Part shown: in pieces, positions 45,608-54,693 of the stretch | Layout of the letters: each line of letters begins with the position of its first letter | Position numbering within the stretch: position 1 is the first letter of the stretch | Origin: Bacteroidales bacterium UBA4788 | GTDB lineage: Bacteria > Bacteroidota > Bacteroidia > Bacteroidales > VadinHA17 | DNA length: 64,000 bases | Assembly: GCA_002402965.1 (NCBI GenBank) | Contig: DHGW01000070.1 | Span: 8,782-72,781 of the forward strand | Direction of reading: 5' to 3' | Program-made: the position numbers and the translations under genes | The notes under the pieces: model-generated | What the model was told of the DNA's origin: nothing | Databases searched by the model: none | What the model saw: only the letters and a program-made list of their open reading frames with translations

Positions 45608-46327
45608 TCATTCGAAGTGGAGTGAAAGCACCCACATCCGCGATTTCAATGCTTCTATGGAATTGCTGTATTCAGGGTAATCCGGGTGCGGGTCATGGGC
45701 CAGCACATCCTTTATGCCGTTTGACATCTTGATCTCTACCGACAGCCTTATATCGGAGAGATAAAACCCTACTCCGGCACCTGCCTCATAGTAAAAATCC
45801 GGTTTGTTTAACCTCAGATAAACAGGTCTTTCAAGCCTGTACTTCTCCTGCGCGTAAAAGTCGTACCGGTAATTTATGCCTCCGATTATATAAGGCTTGA
45901 TATTCTGCATCCGCCATCCGTACCTGAGCGTCAGAGGGACCTCAATGAAGCTCGACTCAATCTTCTGAGGGCTGAAGATTGTATCGACCTGGCTGGTAGT
46001 CGAAAAATTGACATTCCTCTGTCCGAATGATAAACCGGGAAGGATCCTGATATCAAAAAACTGGTTCAGCCTGAAGTTCAGGGACAGATGGATGTTTATT
46101 CCGGGAAAAACGCTCACCCCGGATGGGTAGAGGGAGTCAGGCGCTGTGAACTGGTCTGAGGGATCAATGCGGAAATTCATGGTATTGAGTCCGAGACTGA
46201 ATCCTGCACTGAAGAATTTTTCGTCTTCCCAGGGACCACCATCAGCCACCTGGCTCTGCCCTGCGAGGCCCAGCCCGAACAGTATCATCACCGTTGCAAG
46301 ACTGATTTTTTTTATACTTGTTTTCAT
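45608..46327 (-). CDS. porT: PorT-like outer membrane beta-barrel protein (type IX secretion)
   Basis: 239 residues, close to the usual PorT/SprT length (about 240). Signal peptide 1-23, then an eight-strand barrel pattern with F-F-S-A-G-F-S-L-G-L-N, a middle segment I-E-S-S-F-I-E-V-P-L-T-L-R-Y, N-I-K-P-Y-I-I-G-G and Y-Y-E-A-G-A-G-V-G-F-Y-L. These match PorT, a required component of T9SS. The type A and type B T9SS clients nearby fit this role. A general outer-membrane barrel of the same clan is the alternative. Confidence 0.75.
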   Translation of the reverse strand: MKTSIKKISLATVMILFGLGLAGQSQVADGGPWEDEKFFSAGFSLGLNTMNFRIDPSDQFTAPDSLYPSGVSVFPGINIHLSLNFRLNQFFDIRILPGLSFGQRNVNFSTTSQVDTIFSPQKIESSFIEVPLTLRYGWRMQNIKPYIIGGINYRYDFYAQEKYRLERPVYLRLNKPDFYYEAGAGVGFYLSDIRLSVEIKMSNGIKDVLAHDPHPDYPEYSNSIEALKSRMWVLSLHFE

Positions 46328-46428
46328 CGCCGGGGACTTGTTCAGATTCGGGTGTGTAAGATAATAATTATGATCGACAGGGAAAAAGCAAAATATCAGG
46401 GGGCAGGTTAAAGGTGAATGTTACGGAA

Positions 46429-46632
46429 TCAGAATGGTGTGCAGACCCATCCGTATGACTCTAACTTATTCTTTGACATCGAGTTGCACACCTGTTGGGC
46501 TTGAGTGGCATTATGGGGATTCTCGCAATACCAGCAGATCTCAGCCGTATCGCACGAGGCGAAACTCAGCATGTAAAACAGGAGCAGGATTCCCGCCATC
46601 TGCAAACTGACTTTCCTTTTCCCTTTTACCAT
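46429..46632 (-). CDS. Small cysteine-rich lipoprotein of unknown function
   Basis: 67 residues. The ATG at 46632 is chosen because a well-formed promoter places the transcript start near 46650, after the frame's earlier ATG (46659). A signal with lipobox S-F-A-S-C leads to a 41-residue mature peptide with cysteine spacing C-x5-C-x2-C-x12-C-x14-C. The interrupted gene at 54508-55210 shows nearly the same spacing, including the final x14, so the two are probably related. Possible metal or disulfide binding; no function is known to me. Confidence 0.65.
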   Translation of the reverse strand: MVKGKRKVSLQMAGILLLFYMLSFASCDTAEICWYCENPHNATQAQQVCNSMSKNKLESYGWVCTPF

Positions 46633-46656
46633 GCTTACTGACTGTTCAGTGCTCTG

Positions 46657-46687
46657 CAAAATTAAAATAAGTGCAGAGAGAATTCAA
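46657..46687 (-). promoter_or_regulatory. Predicted promoter of the small cysteine-rich lipoprotein
   Basis: On the minus strand TTG (46685-46687) is followed after 20 bases by TAATTTTG (46657-46664), a full consensus match. Confidence 0.68.
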
Positions 46688-46745
46688 AATCATTTTGATA
46701 ACCGCTGTGCCGGCAGGCAAGTCCATCAAGGACTCATGTAAGCTA

Positions 46746-49700
46746 TTATCTGTCAGGCAGGTATACCAGCCTTGCCCTGTACGATATGCCATTGAGCTCT
46801 GCAGTCACTATATATACTCCCGGTGCAAGGCCTGCCTCTGACAGGTCAATCACCGAGGTGCCGTCAATCTCTTTCATCAGTACTGTTACCCCTGTCCAGG
46901 AGATGAACCTCAGTTTGACCGTTCCGCTCATCTCTTCGCCGGCACTCACAACCACCACACCGCTTGTCGGGTTGGGATAGATTTTAAGGTTGCCCCATTG
47001 TTTTTGGAGTAATTCTGACACAGAGGTGGATACAGCGTCATCGGCAAAGGGTGAGCCGCCGGCATTCGCGGAGTGCCTCCAGTAGGAGGAGAGACCCGGG
47101 TCGCCCCCGGGGTCTGCCAGCTGCGGAACAAGCGAGAAGCCGTCGCCGTCCGCCGCAAGCGGCCATGGCGAGTCATCGGAATAGGTGAATGACAGTATCC
47201 TGTTTTCGTTTTTATCGTTGATAAGTACAAATTCACCTGCGTTGGAAAGGTTGCCGCTGAAGTTGCCGCTGGGGCTTCTCCCGTAAAACGAATAGAACTC
47301 CTCTGGCTTCGAGGCAATTACGTAAAATCCTTTCGGGGGAAGCATCTCCCCGTCAGGCACCCTGTAATATACCGCGGTGTCAACGGTAAGCCCGGAGATG
47401 TTCACCGCATTCGCGCCTGTGTTTTTGAGCTCGAGGAACTCCAGGTCCTTCCCGTCAACGGTGTCATTGCCATTTATCAGGTCCGCAGGGTGATAATGGA
47501 CCTCCGTCACCTTCAGATGGGAGTAGTCCTCATTGGCAGCCGAGAACCGGACCTCCTTCAATGCGCTCCATGACTGGCCGTCGAGGATGCGTGACCTGAA
47601 GATCATTGACGCTGATACAGTGAGATTTGAGCCGTTCTGTGCAGACACGGCCTTTCCTGACAATGTTCCTCCCGTGAGCCGCGGGTCACTGCCGTCAGTT
47701 GTATAGTAAATCTGACCTCCTGGATTTGGATTCATCAGCGTTATGATGACCGGGGATGAGATGATCCTCTCAGCCGTAAGTGTGAGGCCCGATTCTCTGA
47801 CTATGGTTGGTTCCAGGGAGGGGTAGAGTCCCGCAGACTTCAGCTGGCTTATCACAATGTCTGACCTCACCGGGAAGAAGTTGTTCTCGATATCGGCAAC
47901 CTCGGGAAGCCAGTCGTCAATCCTGTCTTTCGGTTCCCAGCTCTTCGAATCTCCCCACCGGGCCGACTCGGCTATTATCGCCATGTCGACCTGCTCCTTC
48001 CTCGCGCGAAAGCGGTTGGTGCTCCTGCCGGGCGAAAGGGCGCCGCCGAGTGAGAAGTGTTTATAGGCCCTGTCCGCAAAGCGAAGCCTGTATTCGGCAT
48101 TGGAAGCCAGCCTGTGGTGCAGCCATTGTGGCTGGAAATTACTCAGGCCTGATACCGTCATCGCCGGATCATTGATCGTCACCCTGTTCTCGTTTATGCC
48201 ATCGCTGAGCGAGTAACGGCTCACGAACATCGAATGCTCGGAGTCATGCGCCAGGAAGACAAATCCTTCTCCCTTGTTTTTTTTATTCAGGATGGCGTAG
48301 TAGTTGTTTGCCATGGCGTTGGAGGCGAAGGCCGAAACGGGTGCGTCGAAGTTACCGGTGTAGAATATCACCAGCATGTAATCTATCAGGTTGTCGATGT
48401 CAACCCACACCCTCGTGTTCTTCACCGGTTTTCCGGTCTGGTCCTTTCCCTCAAGAGCGAAATAGTCCGCGTTGGAGGTGAAGCCCCGGGCAGACCTGTT
48501 GTACAGCTCCTGCCACGACTCCATTGTGCCGTCAGTCGCCTCGTTGAAATAGGGCCATGCCTCCACCGAGACCTTTATGACGTCATAGTCATCCTCGCTG
48601 TCGCCGAAGTAGGTCTCTGCATAATCGGCATCGGCACGTTCCTCTGTCTGGTACAGTCCCCAGTACATGCCGTTGAGGTAGAGGTGGTAATATCTTCCCC
48701 TGGTGTATGGCTGACCCATTTCGCGCTGCGTGTCCCTTGAGAAGATATCCCTCAGGAAGGTATTGTGCGAGTCGCCATCCATGCTCCATGAGTAGTTCTG
48801 CTCGGTTCTCAGGTCAACCTTGTCGAACTCGGTTGCGCCCTCATCGCCGAAGAGGGGATAGAACAGCTTGCCGGGCCCGTACTCTTTCCTGAAGAAGAAG
48901 CGGAAAGCATGCTTGGGGTTTTCGGGCTTGCGGCTGGCTCCGCCGCGTATGCGGACACCTGCATTGACACTGAACTCCACCGAGTTGTCAGTGTCAATCA
49001 GCTCCAGCGAGCACTGCCGCTCCCACTCCTCGCCATGCATGTATGCGTTGACATAAATTCCTTGCGAGGGACTGAACATATCGGCATTTTCCGTCACAAG
49101 AGAGATCGACGGGATATCCATGAGGCTGGCCTCGATGTGCGGCCTGTAGCGCGGATCATTGACCACATCGGGGTCCATCGCCAGGTCAATCATCTGGCCG
49201 TTGACCGACGATGTGGGCCAGTCGGCCCCCGGGTGACCCTGGGTGAGTACCCTGTCAAGAAATATGAACGACCTGGTGACGGGCCTCGACGGGGAGTAAC
49301 CTTCCATGGCGAGCGAGGCGCGCACAATGAAAACCGGGGTCATGGGACGTCCGGCGGTTATTCCGGGATCGACCCTGACTGAAACGGCTGTGCTGCTGCG
49401 GATGGCTGTGGAAGATGTCTGGGGGTTGCTGCCGTCAATTGTATAAACTATATTGTACCCCGTTGCGCCGGAGGAGATTGCAAGATCGAAAGGAGCGTCA
49501 CAGAAGCCGGCCTCCCGGCTGAAATTCAAAGGCATGCCGTCAGGGACTTCCGGAAGAGAGAGCGCGGCACTGATGCCAAGGTCGAAATAAAAGTCGGAGC
49601 TGTTAAGGGAGACATTGAATGCCTGGATGCAGAGGTAGTTTGTGCCTTCAACCAGCGGTACTTCGGTGGAATCAAGGGCGTATATCTCATAGGTGCCCGA

Positions 49701-50123
49701 CTCATGGTTAGCTGTTGCGAAATTCGTGGCTGACAGCGTCGCCGGGGCGTTCCTGCTCATAACCCGGGTGCCGTTGACCCATATCACAAACCCGTCGTCA
49801 TAGTTGACCGAGAACCGGATAGTCTTAATCCTGTCTGTGGCGAAGGCATTGAAACTGCTCCTCAGGTAAAGTGTGGAGTAGCCGTTCATCATGTCACCCA
49901 GCAACACCCCGCCGGCGCCGTCGCCGTAACGGAATGGCGCGTTACCCTGGCTCCAGCCGGAGTCATTGAATGCCCCGGTCATCCAGTCGCCCGGCAGGCT
50001 GGCAGCAGCTGAGCCTTTGAGGTATTTGTAACCTGAACCGGTGCTGAAATCAATCTGACCCTCAGTGACACTGCTCAGAAGGAGGGTGAGAGCGAGGATG
50101 ATAATATGTGGTCTTAAGCGCAT
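46746..50123 (-). CDS. Secreted CotH-kinase family protein with lamin-tail domain and T9SS type A sorting domain
   Basis: 1125 residues from the ATG at 50123 (a TTG precedes it). Signal peptide about 1-22; a beta-sandwich (about 25-190) with V-N-Y-D-D-G-F-V-I-W-V-N-G; a chitobiase-like C-terminal domain (I-V-Y-T-I-D-G-S-N-P); a CotH atypical kinase (about 330-740: R-I-R-G-G-A-S-R, R-Y-Y-H-L-Y-L-N-G-M-Y-W-G-L-Y, F-L-A-H-D-S-E-H-S-M); a second chitobiase-like repeat; a lamin-tail domain (about 880-1000); and a C-terminal T9SS domain starting I-Y-P-N-P-T-S-G. CotH proteins of Bacillus phosphorylate spore-coat proteins; here the target would be extracellular. A -7-like box at 50185-50192 lacks a -33. 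Confidence 0.9.
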   Translation of the reverse strand: MRLRPHIIILALTLLLSSVTEGQIDFSTGSGYKYLKGSAAASLPGDWMTGAFNDSGWSQGNAPFRYGDGAGGVLLGDMMNGYSTLYLRSSFNAFATDRIKTIRFSVNYDDGFVIWVNGTRVMSRNAPATLSATNFATANHESGTYEIYALDSTEVPLVEGTNYLCIQAFNVSLNSSDFYFDLGISAALSLPEVPDGMPLNFSREAGFCDAPFDLAISSGATGYNIVYTIDGSNPQTSSTAIRSSTAVSVRVDPGITAGRPMTPVFIVRASLAMEGYSPSRPVTRSFIFLDRVLTQGHPGADWPTSSVNGQMIDLAMDPDVVNDPRYRPHIEASLMDIPSISLVTENADMFSPSQGIYVNAYMHGEEWERQCSLELIDTDNSVEFSVNAGVRIRGGASRKPENPKHAFRFFFRKEYGPGKLFYPLFGDEGATEFDKVDLRTEQNYSWSMDGDSHNTFLRDIFSRDTQREMGQPYTRGRYYHLYLNGMYWGLYQTEERADADYAETYFGDSEDDYDVIKVSVEAWPYFNEATDGTMESWQELYNRSARGFTSNADYFALEGKDQTGKPVKNTRVWVDIDNLIDYMLVIFYTGNFDAPVSAFASNAMANNYYAILNKKNKGEGFVFLAHDSEHSMFVSRYSLSDGINENRVTINDPAMTVSGLSNFQPQWLHHRLASNAEYRLRFADRAYKHFSLGGALSPGRSTNRFRARKEQVDMAIIAESARWGDSKSWEPKDRIDDWLPEVADIENNFFPVRSDIVISQLKSAGLYPSLEPTIVRESGLTLTAERIISSPVIITLMNPNPGGQIYYTTDGSDPRLTGGTLSGKAVSAQNGSNLTVSASMIFRSRILDGQSWSALKEVRFSAANEDYSHLKVTEVHYHPADLINGNDTVDGKDLEFLELKNTGANAVNISGLTVDTAVYYRVPDGEMLPPKGFYVIASKPEEFYSFYGRSPSGNFSGNLSNAGEFVLINDKNENRILSFTYSDDSPWPLAADGDGFSLVPQLADPGGDPGLSSYWRHSANAGGSPFADDAVSTSVSELLQKQWGNLKIYPNPTSGVVVVSAGEEMSGTVKLRFISWTGVTVLMKEIDGTSVIDLSEAGLAPGVYIVTAELNGISYRARLVYLPDR

Positions 50124-50377
50124 CAACCTGGATCAATAGAGGGTTATCCCGGGTATCACCAAATACACAGATATCCGGGGCACCCAAAAATAGCTGTTTT
50201 TAAGTTATACGGCCCTGGAGGGAATAGGTTCCCGTATGTTATGAAAGAGGTTTTCAGGAAAATTCTCCGGAAATTACAGTGAGGGCCGGCTTGTCATGTT
50301 CCGGTTGTTCCCTTTCACTGACGTCGCGCATGCGAAGTCATCAGTTTCCGTCACCTGGAGAGAGGAACGATGATCCG

Positions 50378-50599
50378 CTAAAAGAGAGCGTATTCCACCC
50401 GCGTGATCTTCTTTGCTGCCTTGAGCGTGTCTTGCAGCAGGTCACTCAGGTGGTGGAGTTCAAACTCCTTTCCGCCCCTCTCCTTTGCGTAGAACTTACT
50501 TATCTTCCCGGGCGATGACCTTATCACAACGTCCTTTGCCGGATTCATCAGGTAGGTTCTCCCATGCGGCAGGCTCATTATTGGAAAGTTGTAGTTCAT
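50378..50599 (-). CDS. Hypothetical small basic protein
   Basis: 73 residues, no signal peptide, basic and mixed in composition, with I-V/I-I-R-S-S-P-G-K-I-S-K-F-Y-A-K-E-R-G as its most protein-like stretch. I do not recognise a family. It lies alone between the CotH gene and the TPR gene with no promoter match. Likely real on composition alone, but a chance frame is possible. Confidence 0.5.
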   Translation of the reverse strand: MNYNFPIMSLPHGRTYLMNPAKDVVIRSSPGKISKFYAKERGGKEFELHHLSDLLQDTLKAAKKITRVEYALF

Positions 50600-50913
50600 G
50601 TAGCTTGAATTACCTGTTGTTTTTCAAAGAATTGCCCCATTTTACCGGATACCTTCCTTTAATTTCAGGGGGCGTTCCGAACTTTATATATTAAACGTGC
50701 ATTTTTCAAAATAATTGCTGACAGTTAGGCGTTTGCGCGAAATATTCATAGGTGTTGCCGGGATGGCCCGGTATTTGGACTTCAGGTCCGGAGCCGGGCA
50801 TTGCTGAAGCGATGAAATATTGCTCCGGCAGAGGGTTCCGGATACGAATTTTAATGGCGGAGAGTTATATAGAATAACTGTTTAACTTCCTTCACAAAAA
50901 CGTACGGCGAAGT
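50600..50913. other. Intergenic region without recognised features
   Basis: About 310 bases between the small hypothetical gene and the TPR gene. No open frame with protein-like composition, RNA, terminator or full promoter match was found. Confidence 0.5.
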
Positions 50914-52260
50914 ATGATGACGAGAACAGAGAAAGGCAGGCGGACATTCATGATTATGGCTGCAGTGTGCATGATTATCCTGTCGGCCAAAATTTCAGGC
51001 CAGGGTGTTATTGATACAGCCACGGTCACCGGGATTGCGCAGGATAGCACCGGGTGTCCTGAAAAGATTTCACTCTACAGGGCAGCGCATTTGAATGCTG
51101 ACCCGGTTGTCGCCCTCGGATACTGGAGGGAAGCTCTTGCTTCGTGCCCTGAGGTCTCTGAGGACATTTATGCCGACGGCGAAGTGATGTACCGGGAGAT
51201 GTTTGACCTGACGGCCGGGCCGGAATACATCGACTCAATAATCATGATCCTGACGCAACGGACCTATTATTTCAACAATAAACCGGCGCATGACATGCAT
51301 AAGGCTGAGCTTCTGCTTGATCTTGCCGGAGACGATCCTGAGTACCTGGGATTATGCTACAATATACTTATGGAGGCAGCCGAGAGCTATCCTGATCAGA
51401 TGGAGTGCGGTCATTTCGTGTGCCTGGCCACCGTGGCCGCCAGCCTTTATGCGATGGGGATCATTGACGCCGGAGAGATGTCGAACACATTTGTTACCTC
51501 CATCGGGACGGTTGATGACAGGATTGAAACAGGTACCGGCAGCTGCAGCAATGCGGAGGATCTGGAGAACATGGAAACCTTTTACCGTACCAGTGGTGCG
51601 ATGACCTGCGAAGGGCTGGAGACACTTTATGCCCGGAAGGTCGACCGCAACTTCCGGGACACTCTGTTTATCAGCAAGGTCCGTGGTATGCTGACCGAGG
51701 CGGGTTGCACCGGCTCGGATCTCTATTATAATATTGCGGTGAAGATGTTTGCGAATAACCGTACAGCGGCGAATGCCGTCAGGCTTGCCGAGCTGAACAT
51801 CTCCCGGAATGACACAGAGAGAGCCATTTCCTATTTCACTGAGGCCTACAATCGCGACACAACAGGTACTGTTCGTTCCGGGGTACTGATCCGGGTTGCA
51901 TTGATGGAACTGGAGCAGGGCAAGAGGCAGGAGGCCAGGGACCGGGCGGAGCATGCTTTTCAGCTGAACAAAAAGAATGCTGATGCGCTGATGCTTCTCG
52001 CAGAGTGTTATGCAGGTGCCGAGCTTGGCAGCTCGTTTGACAATCACACTGCCTACTGGGTCGCGGTTGATTACCTTGAGGCGGCCATGAAGGTTGATCC
52101 CTCGCTCAGGAAAGTGGCTGAAGGTAAGATCAGGGCATACTCCAAACTTTTCCCGACGAGGGAGGAGTGTTTTTACCGCAAGATACTTGACGAGGGCACC
52201 GTATTCAATGTCGGTAGCTGGGTCAGCGAAGTGACCCGGGTCAGGTTCAGGAAAGAGTAA
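50914..52260 (+). CDS. Secreted TPR-repeat protein
   Basis: 448 residues. A signal peptide (about 10-29, ending I-S-G-Q) and helical tetratricopeptide-like repeats, clearest around 280-400 (A-V-R-L-A-E-L-N-I-S-R-N-D-T-E-R-A and A-E-H-A-F-Q-L-N-K-K-N-A-D-A-L). Several Cys are spread through the mature part. Secreted TPR proteins of this size are common in Bacteroidota and act as scaffolds; the partner is unknown. Monocistronic, convergent with the NTF2-like gene. Confidence 0.82.
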   Translation: MMTRTEKGRRTFMIMAAVCMIILSAKISGQGVIDTATVTGIAQDSTGCPEKISLYRAAHLNADPVVALGYWREALASCPEVSEDIYADGEVMYREMFDLTAGPEYIDSIIMILTQRTYYFNNKPAHDMHKAELLLDLAGDDPEYLGLCYNILMEAAESYPDQMECGHFVCLATVAASLYAMGIIDAGEMSNTFVTSIGTVDDRIETGTGSCSNAEDLENMETFYRTSGAMTCEGLETLYARKVDRNFRDTLFISKVRGMLTEAGCTGSDLYYNIAVKMFANNRTAANAVRLAELNISRNDTERAISYFTEAYNRDTTGTVRSGVLIRVALMELEQGKRQEARDRAEHAFQLNKKNADALMLLAECYAGAELGSSFDNHTAYWVAVDYLEAAMKVDPSLRKVAEGKIRAYSKLFPTREECFYRKILDEGTVFNVGSWVSEVTRVRFRKE

Positions 52261-52280
52261 CCAGGCAGGGTTTCAGGTCA

Positions 52281-52739
52281 CTATCTGTTCCAGATATTTA
52301 GTACAACTTTCCACTGACCATCGGTCTTTTTCCAAATGTCGACCCATTTTGCGGGATCATCAACAATCCCCTCCGGAGTCTTTTTCTTCAGGAGATCAGT
52401 GCCCCATACGTAAGCCAGGTCTCCGGATAATGAAACTTCCACGAAATCGATATTCATAGAATATGTTTCCCAGAGCCAGACAGTGTCTGCTAATTCGGTT
52501 TCAAATCTTTTACGGTAATCTTCAATACCTGTTATAGGAGGAACGTCAGGTACCAGGTGGACAAGGCCAGGCGCCGTTAAGCTCAGAAGCTTTTCAATAT
52601 CCCTGTTCTGATAGGCAACCGTCATCTGATTCTCAAGATTACGCACTGCGTCTGCTTCGGCAGCAATATCGACTTTTGGCGAGGTGGTACAGCCGGCAAT
52701 TAAAAATAGAGCCGGAATAAACAAGACAAGTTTTTTCAT
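52281..52739 (-). CDS. NTF2-like (SnoaL/DUF4440) lipoprotein
   Basis: 152 residues. Lipobox L-I-A-G-C (Cys16). The cone-shaped NTF2 fold is seen in the order helix-rich start (A-V-R-N-L-E-N-Q-M-T-V-A-Y-Q-N-R-D), L-L-S-L-T-A-P-G, G-D-L-A-Y-V-W-G and W-V-D-I-W-K-K-T-D-G-Q-W-K-V. Members are ligand-binding domains or small enzymes; no catalytic residues can be assigned. A perfect promoter match lies upstream. Confidence 0.86.
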   Translation of the reverse strand: MKKLVLFIPALFLIAGCTTSPKVDIAAEADAVRNLENQMTVAYQNRDIEKLLSLTAPGLVHLVPDVPPITGIEDYRKRFETELADTVWLWETYSMNIDFVEVSLSGDLAYVWGTDLLKKKTPEGIVDDPAKWVDIWKKTDGQWKVVLNIWNR

Positions 52740-52781
52740 GATCTGAAGTTTTAGGGTTAATGTTCTGATTATAACTCAGAT

Positions 52782-52812
52782 CAAAGTTACAGCGGCAAAG
52801 TATCGAAGTCAA
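52782..52812 (-). promoter_or_regulatory. Predicted promoter of the NTF2-like lipoprotein
   Basis: On the minus strand TTG (52810-52812) is followed after 20 bases by TAACTTTG (52782-52789). The start would lie near 52775, about 35 bases before the ATG. Confidence 0.72.
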
Positions 52813-52859
52813 ATAAAAGAAGGGTTAACAACCCGGGAAATTCAGCTGAAATGGGGAAT

Positions 52860-53000
52860 TTACCAGACCTGTCCCCGCGGAATGATCTTCATGAGGCAGA
52901 GATCGTCGCCTAATACAACTCTTTTTGCCGTCTCATCGCTGCTTTCGTTCTTCACGGCACCATAAAGCACCTGTTCCTGGATTTTTCTGATGTCAAACAT
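52860..53000 (-). CDS. Possible 46-residue protein
   Basis: An ATG frame on the minus strand coding for a charged peptide starting M-F-D-I-R-K-I-Q-E-Q-V and ending R-G-Q-V-W. The composition is protein-like and no other gene occupies the stretch, but there is no recognised family. Only a near-match promoter box (TATCTTTA at 53030-53037) lies upstream. Confidence 0.35.
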   Translation of the reverse strand: MFDIRKIQEQVLYGAVKNESSDETAKRVVLGDDLCLMKIIPRGQVW

Positions 53001-53363
53001 GATAATAATTTCTACCGTCTAAAACCGGGTAAAGATAATTGTAATGATACGTCGATGTCACCATAAAAGTGAATGCCATATGACCTGAAATCTAATCCTG
53101 CAGATGCTTCCGTTGGTCAAAAACAGAGATTTTGCCGGTAACAGGCCCATCAGTGACTAAGGATCAGATAATCAATGTCATGAACAAATGAATTCACTAC
53201 TGAATCACTTTATTGCTCTTTTGGACGTAAAAAACCGTCTCTTTTTGACGAGCCGTATATATCTATGTGTGAGTCGGCATTATCAGTCCATGAAACATTG
53301 GAAAAATTTGAGGAGCAGGTATTGTAATGCACTCATAAATACCACCATAGGAGCCTGAGGGCC
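53001..53363. other. Intergenic region without recognised features
   Basis: About 360 AT-rich bases. I found no open frame with protein-like content, no RNA gene and no IS end. It leads into the promoter of the glucosaminidase gene. Confidence 0.45.
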
Positions 53364-53394
53364 TTGTGCTGCGGGTCTTCATGGCGTAACTTTG
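53364..53394 (+). promoter_or_regulatory. Predicted promoter of the glucosaminidase gene
   Basis: TTG (53364-53366), exactly 20 bases, then TAACTTTG (53387-53394). Transcription would begin about 18 bases before the ATG at 53419. Confidence 0.75.
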
Positions 53395-53418
53395 CCCTGT
53401 TAGTCAAAACGAACAGCC

Positions 53419-54039
53419 ATGAAGACAATTAAACAGATTTCTTCGGGTTTAAAAGTTGCTTGCAGAAACTGGAAGTTTATCCGGGATCTGAAGCTAAATC
53501 CGGTTCCTGTCGGTACTGCCGCTCGCTGCATCCTGCTCGGAATGATCTTTCTCCTGAACACTAATTTAGTTCCGGGAGGAAGTCCTGTAACGACAGAGGA
53601 GATGAAGCTCAGGGCTGAAAAGGATCTCTTCTATTTTGATATCAGGCACCAGCCATTTAGCGAAGACCTGCTGAAGAAATGCCTCGAATATGAAGGTGTG
53701 CTCTATCAGGATATCGTCATTTTACAGTCGCACCTTGAGACAGGGTATTTTACTTCGGATATATTTCTTAACGCGAACAACCTGTTTGGCATGAGATATC
53801 CCATACACAGGCCAACAGTTGCAACGGGTATCTACAAGGAGCATGCTCAGTATGCACACTGGTCCGATTCTGTAATAGACTATGCCCTGTGGCAGAAGTA
53901 TTACCTGTCGAGAGGTTACAGGCTTGAGAGTGAGATTGACAGCGATTTCTACCTTGTCTTCCTCAACTGCATCCCGTATGCCGAGGACAAGCGCTATGTT
54001 TCCAAGCTGGTGCAGATGTCAGGGGGCGATTTAACCTGA
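53419..54039 (+). CDS. Exported glucosaminidase-domain protein (GH73-like)
   Basis: 206 residues. A hydrophobic segment at about 33-52 acts as signal or anchor after a long basic N-terminus. Q-S-H-L-E107-T-G-Y-F-T-S followed by N-N-L-F-G-M-R is the core of the mannosyl-glycoprotein endo-beta-N-acetylglucosaminidase-like (FlgJ/GH73) family, with Glu107 as the probable acid. It would cleave peptidoglycan glycan strands. It has its own promoter. Confidence 0.84.
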   Translation: MKTIKQISSGLKVACRNWKFIRDLKLNPVPVGTAARCILLGMIFLLNTNLVPGGSPVTTEEMKLRAEKDLFYFDIRHQPFSEDLLKKCLEYEGVLYQDIVILQSHLETGYFTSDIFLNANNLFGMRYPIHRPTVATGIYKEHAQYAHWSDSVIDYALWQKYYLSRGYRLESEIDSDFYLVFLNCIPYAEDKRYVSKLVQMSGGDLT

Positions 54040-54177
54040 GACAGTCACCCTTTTCAGATAATGCCGGATGAACCCTGGATCCGGAACTCCTGGCAAATAT
54101 TTGCTCAGGCGGACCTTAGATAGTAATTTTAGACTTTCATCTATCTATTCGAAAATCATCTTTATACCTCTTACCAA

Positions 54178-54495
54178 ATGAGCACAGCAAAAAAATCACG
54201 GAGCTTTCCATACGGATTGGTAATCTTTATCCTTGTCCTGGCACTGTTTTACGCCACCAACCCTTCCGAGCAGCAGTTCACCTCCTTCCTGAAAGATAAG
54301 GTTCAGGAACAGGCCAGGGGTGACGAGACCATGGCTGGTGACCTGAAGAGAATACTGTCAGGACCGGCCGCATCGCTGGCGGGAATGGGGGCAGTCAGGA
54401 AGAACTATTATTTATGTTCAACCTACGAACTGGAGTTGCCGGGAGAGGAGCACCTGTACATTGGGCTCCTCGATCACTTCATCAGGTTGCAATAA
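54178..54495 (+). CDS. DUF4359-like small membrane-anchored protein
   Basis: 105 residues. One N-terminal membrane helix (about 10-27) followed by A-T-N-P-S-E-Q-Q-F, the usual DUF4359 hallmark, and a small soluble domain. Function unknown. Its 3' end lies 12 bases from the convergent interrupted lipoprotein gene. Confidence 0.68.
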   Translation: MSTAKKSRSFPYGLVIFILVLALFYATNPSEQQFTSFLKDKVQEQARGDETMAGDLKRILSGPAASLAGMGAVRKNYYLCSTYELELPGEEHLYIGLLDHFIRLQ

Positions 54496-54653
54496 CGGCC
54501 TGCCTCTTCACTGTTCGCAGGAATACCCCTGGCTCTCCCACTGTTCAATTGCATCCTGGCTGCATTCCCGGAACGACTCATTGCCCCTGGTGCACTTTTC
54601 GCAATAAAATACTTCGCACGAACTAAGTACATGACAAAAATTTACAACATTGG

Positions 54654-54673
54654 TTAACCCACATTACAGGGTA
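54654..54673 (+). repeat. Left terminal inverted repeat of the IS remnant
   Basis: TTAACCCACATTACAGGGTA. Its reverse complement matches the right end with one substitution and one inserted base. Confidence 0.8.
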
Positions 54674-54693
54674 TCCATACAAAAGTGATATAA

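Noticed and set aside
51352..52047. 231-codon open frame on the minus strand inside the TPR gene
   Set aside because: It is the antisense shadow of a well-supported secreted TPR gene and has no family motif or promoter.
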